Shown here: positions 10,487 through 19,631 of the stretch, one piece after another | Numbering within the stretch: the first letter of the stretch is position 1 | Layout of the letters: every line of letters begins with the position of its first letter | Origin: Acinetobacter schindleri CIP 107287 | GTDB taxonomy: Bacteria; Pseudomonadota; Gammaproteobacteria; Pseudomonadales; Moraxellaceae | DNA length: 64,000 nucleotides | NCBI RefSeq assembly: GCF_000368625.1 | Contig: NZ_KB849576.1 | Span: 638,229 to 702,228, forward strand | Direction of reading: 5' to 3' | Program-made: the position numbers and the translations under genes | Notes under the pieces: generated by a model | Told to the model about the DNA's origin: nothing | What the model saw: only the letters and a program-made list of their open reading frames with translations | Databases searched by the model: none

Positions 10487-10562
10487 CGTCGAAAATATTT
10501 TAGTATCATCAATTTTAAAATATTTTTGGTATATAGTTAGTTTAAAAACGACACCAATAATC

Positions 10563-12110
10563 ATGCTATTGCAAGCAAAAAAAATTAATAAACTTCGGGG
10601 TAATTTACAGGGGAAAAAAAGGGTATTGATCGCCCTTTTACTGCCTTTGCAAATGTCTCAGGTTTATGCGGCAGATACGGAAAAGGGATATTTTCAGGGA
10701 TTCAAACAAGGGGTCAGTAAACTGTTCTCCCCTGAACCTGTAAAATCCTCACATACGGTTGATCTGCGGGATTTGAGTAATTATCAGCTGGATACCTCAC
10801 GTGTTCAGGAGTTGCCCCAAGTAGGCGGCTTTCAGAATGGTACTCGTTCCCAGAATAATATTCCAGCCATGGGAATTCCCAGACGAATTAATCTTAAGGA
10901 GGCTGTACTTACAGCAGTTCAGCGTCGTCCCGAGATTTCACAAAGTATATCTTCGCTGTCCTCTCAGGCTGCCAATATTGATGTGGCAAAGGCACAATAC
11001 TATCCACAGATTTCGGGTGGATTTGGAACAGCAGATTTAACCAAGGGCGAACGCGGTCGTCAGGTAGTTTCCTTGAATGCGACCCAAATGCTATATGATT
11101 TTGGCAAGGTAAAATCCAGCGTAACCACTGAAGAAGCCAAGCTTGCCGAAGCGCAGGCACGGGTTCTAGTCAGCCTGGATCAGATTGCACTTGAAGTGGC
11201 AGATGCCATTGTCAATATCAAGCGCTATCAGGAAATCACCAAGATTGCCGAGCAGCAGAAACAAGGGATTGCACGAATTGCGGAAATTGCCAATCTGCGA
11301 GCCAAAGCCGGGATCAGCAGTCAGGCCGATCCGATTCAGGCCCAATCCAATCTGGAAGCTGCAGAGAATAACCTGATTGTGCAACAAACCCAGTTACGTC
11401 AGTATCAACAAAAACTGCGCACTTTACTCGGCTTTGATATATCCAATGTAGAGTGGGAAATTCCAGATAGTCTGATTCAACAGGCCGGACTTTACCAGGA
11501 GCCTGAATTTACCAGTATTCCGACGTTGATGTTGGCACATGCTGGCGTGGAAGTTGCACGTTCGCAAAAAGAGCAGGCCAAGCTAAATACTTATCCTACC
11601 ATTAATATCAAAGGGAGTATGAGTCAGGCCATTAATGGTCGCAATCCGAATAATAATGAAGATGATGGCTTTTATAACTCTGTGATGATTGAAGCCACCA
11701 GTAATTTCTATCAAGGTGGGGCGACCAGATCACAGACCCGTGCAGCCAGTTTTGCTGAAGAAGCAGCACGTGCTCAGGTCAATACTGCCTATCTGGATGT
11801 AGTCGATCAGGTCCGCTTGATTCGCGAACAGATTGAAAATAAACAGCGACAAATGGACATTCTGGCACAGCGCCGTGCAACCACTGTGCGTACCAGAGAG
11901 CTGTATCAGGAACAATATAAACTCGGTACTCGAACCGTAGTCGATCTGCTTAATGCAGAGCAGGCAATTCACAGCGCAGCCCAAGAAATTGAAACCGCGC
12001 GCTACGATATTTATACCGCTATTGTTCAGTACATTCAGGTCACCGGTCGCACACGCGATCTTTATGACCTTAACCGTATTTCTATTCAGGGGTTTGAAGT
12101 ACAGCCATGA
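10563..12110 (+). CDS. TolC-family outer membrane channel of a type I secretion system
   Basis: A 515-residue protein with a signal peptide (KKRVLIALLLPLQMSQVYA, mature from ADTEK) and two outer-membrane-efflux repeats of long amphipathic helices. The motif ATQMLYDFGKVKS in the first half is mirrored by ATSNFYQGGATRSQT in the second, as in TolC and LapE. The frame is open back to 10473, but that region is the lptB terminator, so I start at the ATG giving the best signal peptide. The 3' end overlaps the ABC exporter gene by 4 nt (ATGA). Inferred role: outer-membrane exit for the adhesin encoded at 1-4535. Confidence 0.92.
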   Translation: MLLQAKKINKLRGNLQGKKRVLIALLLPLQMSQVYAADTEKGYFQGFKQGVSKLFSPEPVKSSHTVDLRDLSNYQLDTSRVQELPQVGGFQNGTRSQNNIPAMGIPRRINLKEAVLTAVQRRPEISQSISSLSSQAANIDVAKAQYYPQISGGFGTADLTKGERGRQVVSLNATQMLYDFGKVKSSVTTEEAKLAEAQARVLVSLDQIALEVADAIVNIKRYQEITKIAEQQKQGIARIAEIANLRAKAGISSQADPIQAQSNLEAAENNLIVQQTQLRQYQQKLRTLLGFDISNVEWEIPDSLIQQAGLYQEPEFTSIPTLMLAHAGVEVARSQKEQAKLNTYPTINIKGSMSQAINGRNPNNNEDDGFYNSVMIEATSNFYQGGATRSQTRAASFAEEAARAQVNTAYLDVVDQVRLIREQIENKQRQMDILAQRRATTVRTRELYQEQYKLGTRTVVDLLNAEQAIHSAAQEIETARYDIYTAIVQYIQVTGRTRDLYDLNRISIQGFEVQP

Positions 12111-14245
12111 GTAATACAATAAATTATCAGCCGTGGCTTCAGGCGATACTTAATATCGCCAAGCATTATCGTATCGAGCCATCTGAGGAAAGAATCCGCT
12201 TACAACTCGACTGGAACCAGCATCATGATGTTGATGAACTGCTGAAAGTTGTCACGCGTCAAATCGGACTGAATGTACGTAAAAATAAATTTGATACCAG
12301 TCTGCTCAGTCCATGGAAATTACCAATATTGGTGGAATTTGAAAATGGCGAAGTAGGTGTCATCGAGCGCATTGATAATGAAGGCAATGCCAGTGTGCAG
12401 CTGAGTGGCGATCAGGGATTGTCTCAGGTCTTTGACCTGGAACATCTGAAGCAGGGTGCTAAAAGCCTTTATATCCTGCGTCCTGAATCTTCAGTACCCG
12501 ATGCCCGGGTCGATGAATATATCAAGCCTTTTGAAAAAAACTGGTTCTGGTCAATTGTCCTGAATGACTGGAAACGTTATATCGATGTGATGTTTGCTTC
12601 TTTAATCGCGAACATCCTCGCACTGGCTACCATTGTCTTTTCCATGAACGTGTATGACCGGGTCATTCCTTCACAGTCCATCCCGACCTTATGGGTACTG
12701 GCAGGCGGTGTATTGATTGCGGCAATCTTCGAATTTACCTTACGCGTCTCCCGGATCTATCTGTCTGATATTATCGGCAAGCGCGCTGATTTACGTATTT
12801 CTGACCAGGTTTTTGGTCATGCCTTACGCATTAAAAATAAAGAGCGTTCAAAATCTACCGGTACTTTTATTTCACAGATTCGTGAACTGGAAGGTGTTCG
12901 TGAATTGGTGACGTCTACTACGGTGACTGCAATTGCCGACCTGCCATTTTTCTTCCTGTTCTTGGGGATTTTCTGGCTCATTGGCGGAAACCTGTTCTGG
13001 GTGATGCTGTTAGTCGTACCTCTAATGATTCTACCGGGGATTCTGGCACAGAAAAAACTGGGTGAGCTGGCACAAATGGGTATGCGTGAATCCGCAATCC
13101 GTAATGCATTGCTGGTGGAAGCAGTACAAGGAATTGAAGACATCAAGCTACTGCGTGCTGAATCGCGTTTCCAGAACCAGTGGAACCATATGAATGAAGT
13201 GTCCGCCGATGTCAGCATGCAGCAACGTAAAATTGTCGGCTTGATGACGGCTTGGACGCAAAAAATTCAAGGGCTGACCTTTGCGATTGTGGTCCTGGTC
13301 GGCGCTTTTGCCGTTATGGAAGGTGAAATGACCACAGGTGCACTGGTTGCCTGTTCAATCCTGTCTTCGCGTATGCTTGCGCCAATTTCCCAAATTACCG
13401 GTGTCCTGGGTCGTTTACAGCAGGCGAAAGTCGCGAAAAACGGTTTGGATGAACTGATGAAAAAGCCGGTAGATCAGCCGGATTATTCACATCTGATTCA
13501 CCGCCCATTACTCGAAGGTCAGTACGAGCTGAGCGGGGCAGTATTCAAATATGGTGAAGATGACCCTAAACCGACGCTAGTCATTCCCAAACTGGACATC
13601 AAGCCCGGTGAGAAGATTGCGATCTTGGGGCGTAATGGTGCCGGTAAATCAACCTTATTGCAGTTGTTATCCGGTATGCAAACGCCGTTACAGGGCAAGG
13701 TTAAACTTGATGGGATTGACCTGAACCTGATTGATCCGGCAGATGTGCGCCGTGATATGGGCCTACTGAATCAAAATTCACAGTTATTTTATGGCAGCAT
13801 TCGTGAAAACCTGACGCTGGGTGCACCACTGGCAACTGACCAGCAAATCCTGGAAGCTTTGCAACTCACAGGTGCATTGGGCTTTGTTCAGGAAAAGAAA
13901 GAAGGCCTGGACCATATTATTCTGGAAGGTGGTGTGGGCTTCTCTGGTGGTCAGCGTCAAGCCTTGTTACTTTCTCGTTTACTGATTCGCCAACCACGAA
14001 TTTTATTGCTGGATGAACCCACTGCTGCCATTGATGATGTTTCTGAGAAACAGCTGATTGATAATTTAAAAACTTATCTGATTGGCCGAACCATGGTGGT
14101 GGCTACACATCGTCGTGCGGTACTTGAACTGGTAGATCGTATTATTGTCGTAAATGACGGCAAGATTGTGATGGATGGTCCGCGGGACCAGATCCTGAAC
14201 CAATCACAAGGTGGAGCGAAGCGTGTTACGGGAGCAAGCGCATGA
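12107..14245 (+). CDS. Type I secretion ABC transporter, permease fused to ATPase (LapB/HlyB type)
   Basis: A 712-residue inner-membrane exporter. Residues 1-130 match the size and place of a C39 peptidase-like domain but contain no Cys, so this part cannot cut a leader. It fits the chaperone-like domain of HlyB and LapB. The membrane domain spans about 160-430. The ATPase follows with Walker A GRNGAGKST, signature FSGGQRQA, Walker B RILLLDEPTAAID and switch His ATHRR. It overlaps both neighbours by 4 nt (ATGA), so the three genes are one operon. Likely substrate: the Bap-like adhesin. Confidence 0.94.
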   Translation: MSNTINYQPWLQAILNIAKHYRIEPSEERIRLQLDWNQHHDVDELLKVVTRQIGLNVRKNKFDTSLLSPWKLPILVEFENGEVGVIERIDNEGNASVQLSGDQGLSQVFDLEHLKQGAKSLYILRPESSVPDARVDEYIKPFEKNWFWSIVLNDWKRYIDVMFASLIANILALATIVFSMNVYDRVIPSQSIPTLWVLAGGVLIAAIFEFTLRVSRIYLSDIIGKRADLRISDQVFGHALRIKNKERSKSTGTFISQIRELEGVRELVTSTTVTAIADLPFFFLFLGIFWLIGGNLFWVMLLVVPLMILPGILAQKKLGELAQMGMRESAIRNALLVEAVQGIEDIKLLRAESRFQNQWNHMNEVSADVSMQQRKIVGLMTAWTQKIQGLTFAIVVLVGAFAVMEGEMTTGALVACSILSSRMLAPISQITGVLGRLQQAKVAKNGLDELMKKPVDQPDYSHLIHRPLLEGQYELSGAVFKYGEDDPKPTLVIPKLDIKPGEKIAILGRNGAGKSTLLQLLSGMQTPLQGKVKLDGIDLNLIDPADVRRDMGLLNQNSQLFYGSIRENLTLGAPLATDQQILEALQLTGALGFVQEKKEGLDHIILEGGVGFSGGQRQALLLSRLLIRQPRILLLDEPTAAIDDVSEKQLIDNLKTYLIGRTMVVATHRRAVLELVDRIIVVNDGKIVMDGPRDQILNQSQGGAKRVTGASA

Positions 14246-15429
14246 GTGCACAACAGGAAATCAAGCGTTCAACCAAAGTCAGCTTTCAGGAACCACCTTT
14301 GCCAAAATCAAGTGTGATTATCTGGATCATTGGCATAGGCTTACTGATTCTGCTGACGTGGGCATGGCTGTTCAAGCTGGAAGAAGTTTCGACAGGCACC
14401 GGTAAAGTGATACCCTCTTCCAAGGAACAGGTTATTCAGTCTCTAGAAGGTGGTATCCTCACCAAACTGAACGTCAAAGAAGGTGAAATTGTCGAGCAGG
14501 GTCAGGTATTGGCACAGCTGGATCCCACCCGTTTTGAATCCAATGTAGGTGAATCGGCTTCTCTGTTAATTTCTTCGCGTGCAACCGCGGCACGCTTACG
14601 TGCTGAAGTCACCGGTGCGCCGTTGTCCTTCCCGCCAGAGGTGCTGAAAGAGCCAAAACTGGTGGCAGAGGAAACTGCATTATATAAATCGCGTCGTGCT
14701 AATCTGGAACAATCTTTAGCAGGGTTACAGCAGGCCTTGGTACTGGTACAGCAAGAACTGGCGATGACTGAACCATTAGTTGCAAAAGGGGCTGCAAGCG
14801 AAGTGGAAGTTCTGCGTTTAAAGCGTGAAGCCAATGACCTGCAAAACCAGATGAATGATGTGCGGAACCAGTATTTTGTGAAAGCGCGTGAAGAGCTTGC
14901 CAAAGCCAATACTGATGTGGAAACTCAGCAACAGGTGGTACGTGGTAAATCCGATACGCTGAACCGGACTATTTTCAAATCGCCAGTACGTGGTGTAGTG
15001 AAAGAAATTGATGTCATGACCTTGGGAGGCGTTATTCCACAAAACGGCAAGTTGATGACGATTGTACCGCTGGATGAAAAATTGCTGGTCGAGGCACGTA
15101 TTTCACCACGTGATATTGCCTTTATCCGTCCGGATCAGGAAGCTCTGGTCAAAATTACCGCTTATGATTATTCGATTTATGGCGGCCTGAAAGGTAAGGT
15201 CACCGTGATTTCCCCAGATACTCTACGTGATGAAGTCAAGCAGGATCAGTTTTACTACCGCGTTTATATCCGTACCGAAAATGACAAACTGACCAATAAA
15301 GCCGGACAGGAATTTAATATCACCCCGGGCATGGTAGCAACCGTGGATATCCGTACGGGTGAAAAAACCGTACTGGATTATCTGGTTAAACCGTTTAACA
15401 AGGCCAAAGAAGCATTACGCGAACGCTAA
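14242..15429 (+). CDS. Type I secretion periplasmic adaptor (HlyD/LapC family)
   Basis: A 395-residue membrane fusion protein. The short cytoplasmic N-terminus is followed by one membrane helix (about residues 28-46, IIWIIGIGLLILLTWAWLF). A lipoyl/barrel-sandwich half (QSLEGGILTKLNVKEGEIVEQGQVL), a coiled-coil hairpin rich in Glu/Gln/Leu (about 130-230) and the second lipoyl and beta-barrel halves (SPVRGVVKEIDV) come next. It links the ABC exporter to the TolC-type channel. It ends the operon, with a terminator 26 nt downstream. Confidence 0.94.
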   Translation: MSAQQEIKRSTKVSFQEPPLPKSSVIIWIIGIGLLILLTWAWLFKLEEVSTGTGKVIPSSKEQVIQSLEGGILTKLNVKEGEIVEQGQVLAQLDPTRFESNVGESASLLISSRATAARLRAEVTGAPLSFPPEVLKEPKLVAEETALYKSRRANLEQSLAGLQQALVLVQQELAMTEPLVAKGAASEVEVLRLKREANDLQNQMNDVRNQYFVKAREELAKANTDVETQQQVVRGKSDTLNRTIFKSPVRGVVKEIDVMTLGGVIPQNGKLMTIVPLDEKLLVEARISPRDIAFIRPDQEALVKITAYDYSIYGGLKGKVTVISPDTLRDEVKQDQFYYRVYIRTENDKLTNKAGQEFNITPGMVATVDIRTGEKTVLDYLVKPFNKAKEALRER

Positions 15430-15454
15430 TCCTTCATAGTAGTTGTACAAAATC

Positions 15455-15480
15455 AAGCCTCTATGTATAGGGGCTTTTTT
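15455..15480 (+). terminator. Terminator of the type I secretion operon
   Basis: AAGCCTCTAT pairs with ATAGGGGCTT (one wobble, 2-nt loop, inner pairs probably open), then a T-run. Confidence 0.82.
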
Positions 15481-15536
15481 GTTTGTGTTAGCAAACACGT
15501 TATACTGCAAGACAGTAATGTTATTGTTTGAATCCA

Positions 15537-16136
15537 ATGTCTTTTACCATTGCCAGCCTTATCAGTTTTGAAGAAGAGATCAAGAAAAGCCGCTTTCAGG
15601 CCTTTGCCACGCCGGTAGAATCCGAACAGGAGATAAAGGATTTTCTGGAAGCTTATCGTGATACCACCACGACGCATCAGTGCTGGGCATGGAAAATTGG
15701 ACATAATGTGCGTTTTAATGATGATGGCGAGCCTTCTGGCACCGCAGGTCGACCGATTTTAGCGACCATTGAAGGCAATGAGCTGACCAATGTATTGGTG
15801 CTGGTGAATCGCTGGTATGGAGGAATCAAGCTAGGTACGGGTGGTTTAGTTCGTGCTTATGGGGGCTGTGCGGGACAATGCCTAATCTTAGCTGAAAAGA
15901 TTGAACTGATTGAAAAGAAAAAGGTATTCTTTCGCTGTAATTTTAGTGAATGGGCTATTTTTCAGTATGAGCTGAATCAGCAACAGATTGACTATCAGGA
16001 AGATTATACCGCAGAAGGCGTCGAGGTTATTGCGCAAATGCAGAAACATCAGATTGAGCCATTTGCTTTGAAGATTCAGGATATCAGCCGCGGACGTGAA
16101 GCCTTAAAAATTATAGATGAGCCCCAAGATGACTGA
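15537..16136 (+). CDS. yigZ: YigZ/IMPACT family protein
   Basis: A 199-residue protein with the UPF0029/IMPACT N-terminal domain and a DUF1949-like C-terminal half. The conserved segments are THQCWAWKIG, NDDGEPSGTAGRPIL and VNRWYGGIKLGTGGLVRAYG. The eukaryotic relative IMPACT regulates translation through Gcn1, but the bacterial role is not settled. I chose ATG 15537 (MSFTIASL). An upstream in-frame TTG adds only three residues. The last 8 nt overlap the next gene, which suggests coupled translation. Confidence 0.9.
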   Translation: MSFTIASLISFEEEIKKSRFQAFATPVESEQEIKDFLEAYRDTTTTHQCWAWKIGHNVRFNDDGEPSGTAGRPILATIEGNELTNVLVLVNRWYGGIKLGTGGLVRAYGGCAGQCLILAEKIELIEKKKVFFRCNFSEWAIFQYELNQQQIDYQEDYTAEGVEVIAQMQKHQIEPFALKIQDISRGREALKIIDEPQDD

Positions 16137-16749
16137 GCAGCAGGATCCTCTACTGAAATACCGCGAGCAGCATAAGCATCGTCTGAATTATATGCCGTGG
16201 CTATACTGGTCACTCAAGCCTAAAAACCGGGGCTGGGCAGAACAGTGGCAGCGCGAATATCAGGACTATCTGCGTGAAATGGAAACAGTCGAGATTGGTG
16301 AGAACTGCTTTATTTCACCACTGGCCCATATCTTCGCTGAACCGGGCCGAAAAATCGTGATTGGTGATCATAGCTTTATCGCAGCGGACTGTACCTTGCA
16401 TGGGCCACTAGAAATTGGCAATGAAGTCGCGATTAATCACCACTGTATTCTGGATGGTGGACGGGTAGGAATTAAGTTACATGATCAGGTGCGTATGGCG
16501 GCCTATTGTCACCTGTACGCTTTTGATCATGGGATGGAGCTGGAACAGCCCATTTATAAACAGCCGGTGCGTTCCAAAGGGATTGAAATTGGCCGTGATG
16601 TCTGGCTGGGTGCTCATGTCGGCATTAAAGACGGAGTGAAAATTGCGGATCAGGCCATTGTTGGTATGAACAGTATGGTGACCAAAGATTTGGATGAACG
16701 CATGATCGTTGCAGGTAACCCGGCCAAACTGATTCGCTACCGGGATTAA
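16129..16749 (+). CDS. Hexapeptide-repeat acyltransferase (LbetaH fold)
   Basis: A 206-residue protein with a left-handed beta-helix of hexapeptide repeats from about residue 55 to 200 (IVIGDHSFIAADCTLHGPLEIGNEVAIN and later IEIGRDVWLGAHVGIKDGVKIADQAIVG). It ends in the typical VAGNPAKLIR turn of the maltose/galactoside/Vat acetyltransferase group. The residue His in YAFDHGME is a candidate catalytic His. The acceptor substrate cannot be told. The start at 16129 overlaps the yigZ stop. The in-frame ATG at 16117 is an alternative that adds four residues. Confidence 0.85.
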   Translation: MTEQQDPLLKYREQHKHRLNYMPWLYWSLKPKNRGWAEQWQREYQDYLREMETVEIGENCFISPLAHIFAEPGRKIVIGDHSFIAADCTLHGPLEIGNEVAINHHCILDGGRVGIKLHDQVRMAAYCHLYAFDHGMELEQPIYKQPVRSKGIEIGRDVWLGAHVGIKDGVKIADQAIVGMNSMVTKDLDERMIVAGNPAKLIRYRD

Positions 16750-16936
16750 TACGTGATTAGAGTTTCAGACGATACAAGGATGGTTCTGGTAGTTCAAAAA
16801 TGTATAAGCCACTAGAACGTCACATAAAAAATAACATAATTCAAATCCTGTGCTACAGAATTCGCTGCACATTTGCCGAAGGCTATGCTAACTTAAAAAT
16901 ATCTAAGAACTTTTATTATAATGAGAGAGGCTAAAC

Positions 16937-17779
16937 ATGAAACGTGTCATTGCCTGCATTGATTCTTCTCCATGCATTAATGCCCTCGCAGAAGCGGCTG
17001 CATGGATTGCCAAGCAGACCCATCGCGAACTGGTGTTATTGCAAGTTTTGGATTATTACCCTGCAAGTTATCATTTGGGGGAAATTAGTGGTGTGATTGG
17101 TTTTGAAAGCAATGCCATGCTATTAAAAGAACTGGCTGAACTTGAACAGAAACAGAGTGAACTGGCTTTAGACTATAGCAATAATCTGCTGCGGCATATT
17201 TCTGACCAGATCAAAGAAAAACACAATATCAACACCATCCATATTCAGGAAAAAGGGGATTTCCTGGAACAAAGTTTTCAGTTACTCAGACCTGATGATA
17301 TTGTCGTCATTGGACGTTTGGGTGAGCGCTCGGCTGAGAAAAACAAGCCGATGGGCACCAATGTGGAAAACTTTATCCGTGGTGCCAATTGTACGGTAAT
17401 GACAGTGGGTGAAAACTTTAAACCGCCAACACGCTTTATCTTTGCCTATGAATATTCACCAACCTGTATCCAGATGATGAAACGTATTGCAGAAAGTGAT
17501 TTACTGAAACTGCTACAGTGTCATTTGCTGTATGTCGGAGATCATGCTGAAATCCTGAATGAACCGTTAAATTATCTGAAAGAAGCTGGACTGGATGTTG
17601 TTCCTGAATACCGCTATGGTGATGTGGCAGAGAACATTCTGTCTTATCAGCAGGAGCAGGGAATTCAGCTGATTGTGCTGGGTGCATTCAGTCACAGCAA
17701 AATCCACCAGTTTTTCCTGGGTAGTATCGCGACCACCATCTTCCGCAATTCCAAAGTACCGCTTCTGGTTGCCAAGTAA
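16937..17779 (+). CDS. Tandem-domain universal stress protein
   Basis: A 280-residue cytoplasmic protein made of two UspA domains. The first (about 1-150) begins KRVIACIDSSP and contains a degenerate nucleotide loop (GRLGERSAEKNKPMGTNVENF). The second (about 155-280) ends in a better conserved one (GAFSHSKIHQFFLGSIATTIF), close to the G-2x-G-9x-G-S/T ATP-binding pattern. Such proteins help cells survive stress or stasis. The start has GAGAGGC just upstream. It is monocistronic and converges on the methyltransferase gene. Confidence 0.9.
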   Translation: MKRVIACIDSSPCINALAEAAAWIAKQTHRELVLLQVLDYYPASYHLGEISGVIGFESNAMLLKELAELEQKQSELALDYSNNLLRHISDQIKEKHNINTIHIQEKGDFLEQSFQLLRPDDIVVIGRLGERSAEKNKPMGTNVENFIRGANCTVMTVGENFKPPTRFIFAYEYSPTCIQMMKRIAESDLLKLLQCHLLYVGDHAEILNEPLNYLKEAGLDVVPEYRYGDVAENILSYQQEQGIQLIVLGAFSHSKIHQFFLGSIATTIFRNSKVPLLVAK

Positions 17780-17878
17780 AGGAAAATATTGGAAAAAGCG
17801 TTATAAAGTTAAAATAACAATTCCACGAAATTAAAAAGCTTGAAGTTGGAAATTGTTACAGTTTGATTTAAAAATAAT

Positions 17879-17911
17879 CAGAGTTATCCTCATATATTGT
17901 GGATAACTCTG
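17879..17911 (-). terminator. Hairpin between usp and the O-methyltransferase gene, containing a DnaA-box sequence
   Basis: A perfect 11-bp inverted repeat (CAGAGTTATCC / GGATAACTCTG) with an 11-nt loop. Read on the minus strand it is followed by ATTATTTTTAAAT, so it could end the methyltransferase transcript. The right arm plus loop contains TGTGGATAA, the exact complement of the consensus DnaA box TTATCCACA. Confidence 0.5.
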
Positions 17912-17980
17912 TGGTTACATTCCATAAGTTATTGTTATATATTTAAAATACTTTATTGGGTGTTTTTTGCTCTCAGACTG

Positions 17981-18646
17981 TTATTTGACAATAGCCAGTG
18001 CAAAACCGTCATGACCTTTGCTGCCCACGGTCTGTAGAGCGGTACTGGAAAGTAGGCGCGGGTGATTCTGCATTGCTTCAAACATGCTGCGAATACCTTC
18101 AATACTTGGCTTATTATTGTCCAAATCAATAATTGCCCCAGCACGAATAACATTGTCTAAAAAGATTACTGTACCTGAACGAGATAGTTTCAGGCTGAGC
18201 TCCAGATATTCAGGATAGCTCTGTTTATCCGCATCAATAAAGATAAAATCGAACGGTTCTGTATCTTCTGGTAGGGCTTTTAGAATATCTGCGGCACGGC
18301 CACATTTAAGTTCGACTGTCTGTTTGAGGTTGGCACGCTCGATATTTTCCTGACCCATCGCGGCATGCGTATCACGACCTTCAATAGTCAGGATATAACC
18401 ATCTTCAGGCAGGGCACGTGCCAGCCACATGGTGCTATATGCAGCAAAAGTTCCGAGTTCAAGTACACGCTTGCAGCCATTCATCTGAATCAGCATCTGT
18501 AACAGCATGCCCTGATTGGCAGCTACCGCCAGATGATCAGGAAATCCATGCGCAGCTGTATTTTCAAGAGTCTGTTTCAGAATAGAATCATCTGGAATTA
18601 AATGTGAATCAATATAATTGTCGAGATCTGTCCACATTTGTTGCAT
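17981..18646 (-). CDS. Class I SAM-dependent O-methyltransferase (caffeoyl-CoA OMT-like)
   Basis: A 221-residue cytosolic enzyme. SAM motif I is VLELGTFAAYSTMWLA (about residue 60). The acidic motif is ILTIEGRD. The metal-binding Asp segments FDFIFIDADKQSYPEY and VIFLDNVIRAG match the cation-dependent O-methyltransferase group (Pfam Methyltransf_3). The natural substrate is unknown. ATG 18646 (MQQMWTDLDNY) has AGGTG upstream. The frame stays open to 18703 but the extra residues (basic, Cys-containing) look non-coding. Confidence 0.88.
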   Translation of the reverse strand: MQQMWTDLDNYIDSHLIPDDSILKQTLENTAAHGFPDHLAVAANQGMLLQMLIQMNGCKRVLELGTFAAYSTMWLARALPEDGYILTIEGRDTHAAMGQENIERANLKQTVELKCGRAADILKALPEDTEPFDFIFIDADKQSYPEYLELSLKLSRSGTVIFLDNVIRAGAIIDLDNNKPSIEGIRSMFEAMQNHPRLLSSTALQTVGSKGHDGFALAIVK

Positions 18647-18733
18647 AGCTTGAGCACCTTTGTTGCGATGCAGGCATTTTAAACCTTTCGCAGTAGAGCG
18701 CAATTTATTGTTTTATATTTGCTTTGAAAATGA

Positions 18734-18766
18734 ACAATACAGAACGATTTACAGATTCTGTATTGT
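18734..18766 (-). terminator. Candidate terminator of the M15-like lipoprotein gene
   Basis: A perfect 11-bp stem ACAATACAGAA / TTCTGTATTGT with an 11-nt loop, just after the stop codon on the minus strand. The tail (TCATTTTC) is only weakly T-rich. Confidence 0.5.
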
Positions 18767-18778
18767 AGTTGGAATGAC

Positions 18779-19492
18779 TTAGTAATTACACATTGAAGAT
18801 CTACGGCTTAAATCCGGGCCCCAGGTGCGGTAACCTTGGGTATCAATATGGATCTGACCTGAAGCATATAGACCTAAGCCCATATTCAGGCTTTGACCAT
18901 GCTGTATCCAGAACTGGCAGAGTTTGAACTTGGTATTCTCAATATAGGCATAATCTTCTGGCTGCGGGAATTCCGGGCCAATACGGAAATCAATCGCAGA
19001 GTTATACAGGTGACGTGAAGAGTTAGCACCACCAGCACATTTATTGAGCGGCAGATCACGATAAACTGAGGTCACTTCGAAATCATTGAGGACATTGGCT
19101 GCAACCAGATATTTAAATACACGTAACGTTGGCAACTGATTGCTCCACAGCTCACGGCTTGGCACCATATACTGCGGTCCACCACAACGCGACCAGTCAC
19201 GTGCGGTACGCATCAATTCAAAACTTGGAATGATATTGCCTACCGAATTACGTTCTAAAAATACTTCATATTCGCGTACACGAGAGAGGTTATTTGCTAC
19301 GGCTGCCCAGTTGGTATAGGCAAAAGGAATACTCTTAGGCAGCACCTTACGGTCAACCTTAACCTGTTCCTGAGGAATGTAAATCCGTTTTCCATCTGGC
19401 AAGGTCATTGGTTTCTTTGTCGCGGTGGTACAGCCCACCATGACAAAAGGGATCATGCTGAGACCCAATAATCCCTTGTAAAAATGCTTCAT
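18779..19492 (-). CDS. Lipoprotein with peptidase M15-like domain
   Basis: A 237-residue protein with a lipoprotein signal (lipobox VMVGC, lipidated Cys at about residue 21). The C-terminal half carries the pattern of the D-Ala-D-Ala carboxypeptidase/DacA-like M15 fold: SSRHLYNSAIDFRIG (H-x6-D) and, later, QIHIDTQGYRTWG, giving a possible His/Asp/His zinc set. The G of the usual SxHxxGxAxD motif is replaced by N, so activity is uncertain. A peptidoglycan-trimming or binding role at the envelope is an inference. The gene stands alone between the methyltransferase and fdxA. Confidence 0.8.
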   Translation of the reverse strand: MKHFYKGLLGLSMIPFVMVGCTTATKKPMTLPDGKRIYIPQEQVKVDRKVLPKSIPFAYTNWAAVANNLSRVREYEVFLERNSVGNIIPSFELMRTARDWSRCGGPQYMVPSRELWSNQLPTLRVFKYLVAANVLNDFEVTSVYRDLPLNKCAGGANSSRHLYNSAIDFRIGPEFPQPEDYAYIENTKFKLCQFWIQHGQSLNMGLGLYASGQIHIDTQGYRTWGPDLSRRSSMCNY

Positions 19493-19588
19493 TATTAGAA
19501 ATCAGGTATTTATAAAATAGCGCTATTTTAGTCCACTTTTGCGAAGAAATTCAGGATAAATTGCAATGAAATGTGTGCATCAGGTACA

Positions 19589-19618
19589 AAAAAAGATCAG
19601 ACTATGCTGATCTTTTTT
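19589..19618 (-). terminator. Terminator of fdxA
   Basis: A perfect 12-bp stem AAAAAAGATCAG / CTGATCTTTTTT with a 6-nt loop, 13 nt after the fdxA stop. T-rich on both strands. Confidence 0.88.
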
Positions 19619-19631
19619 GGGGATTTGAAAA

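Noticed and set aside
10473..10562. Upstream extension of the TolC-type gene beginning inside the lptB terminator
   Set aside because: It would bury the signal peptide and start in the terminator stem. ATG 10563 gives a normal exported protein.
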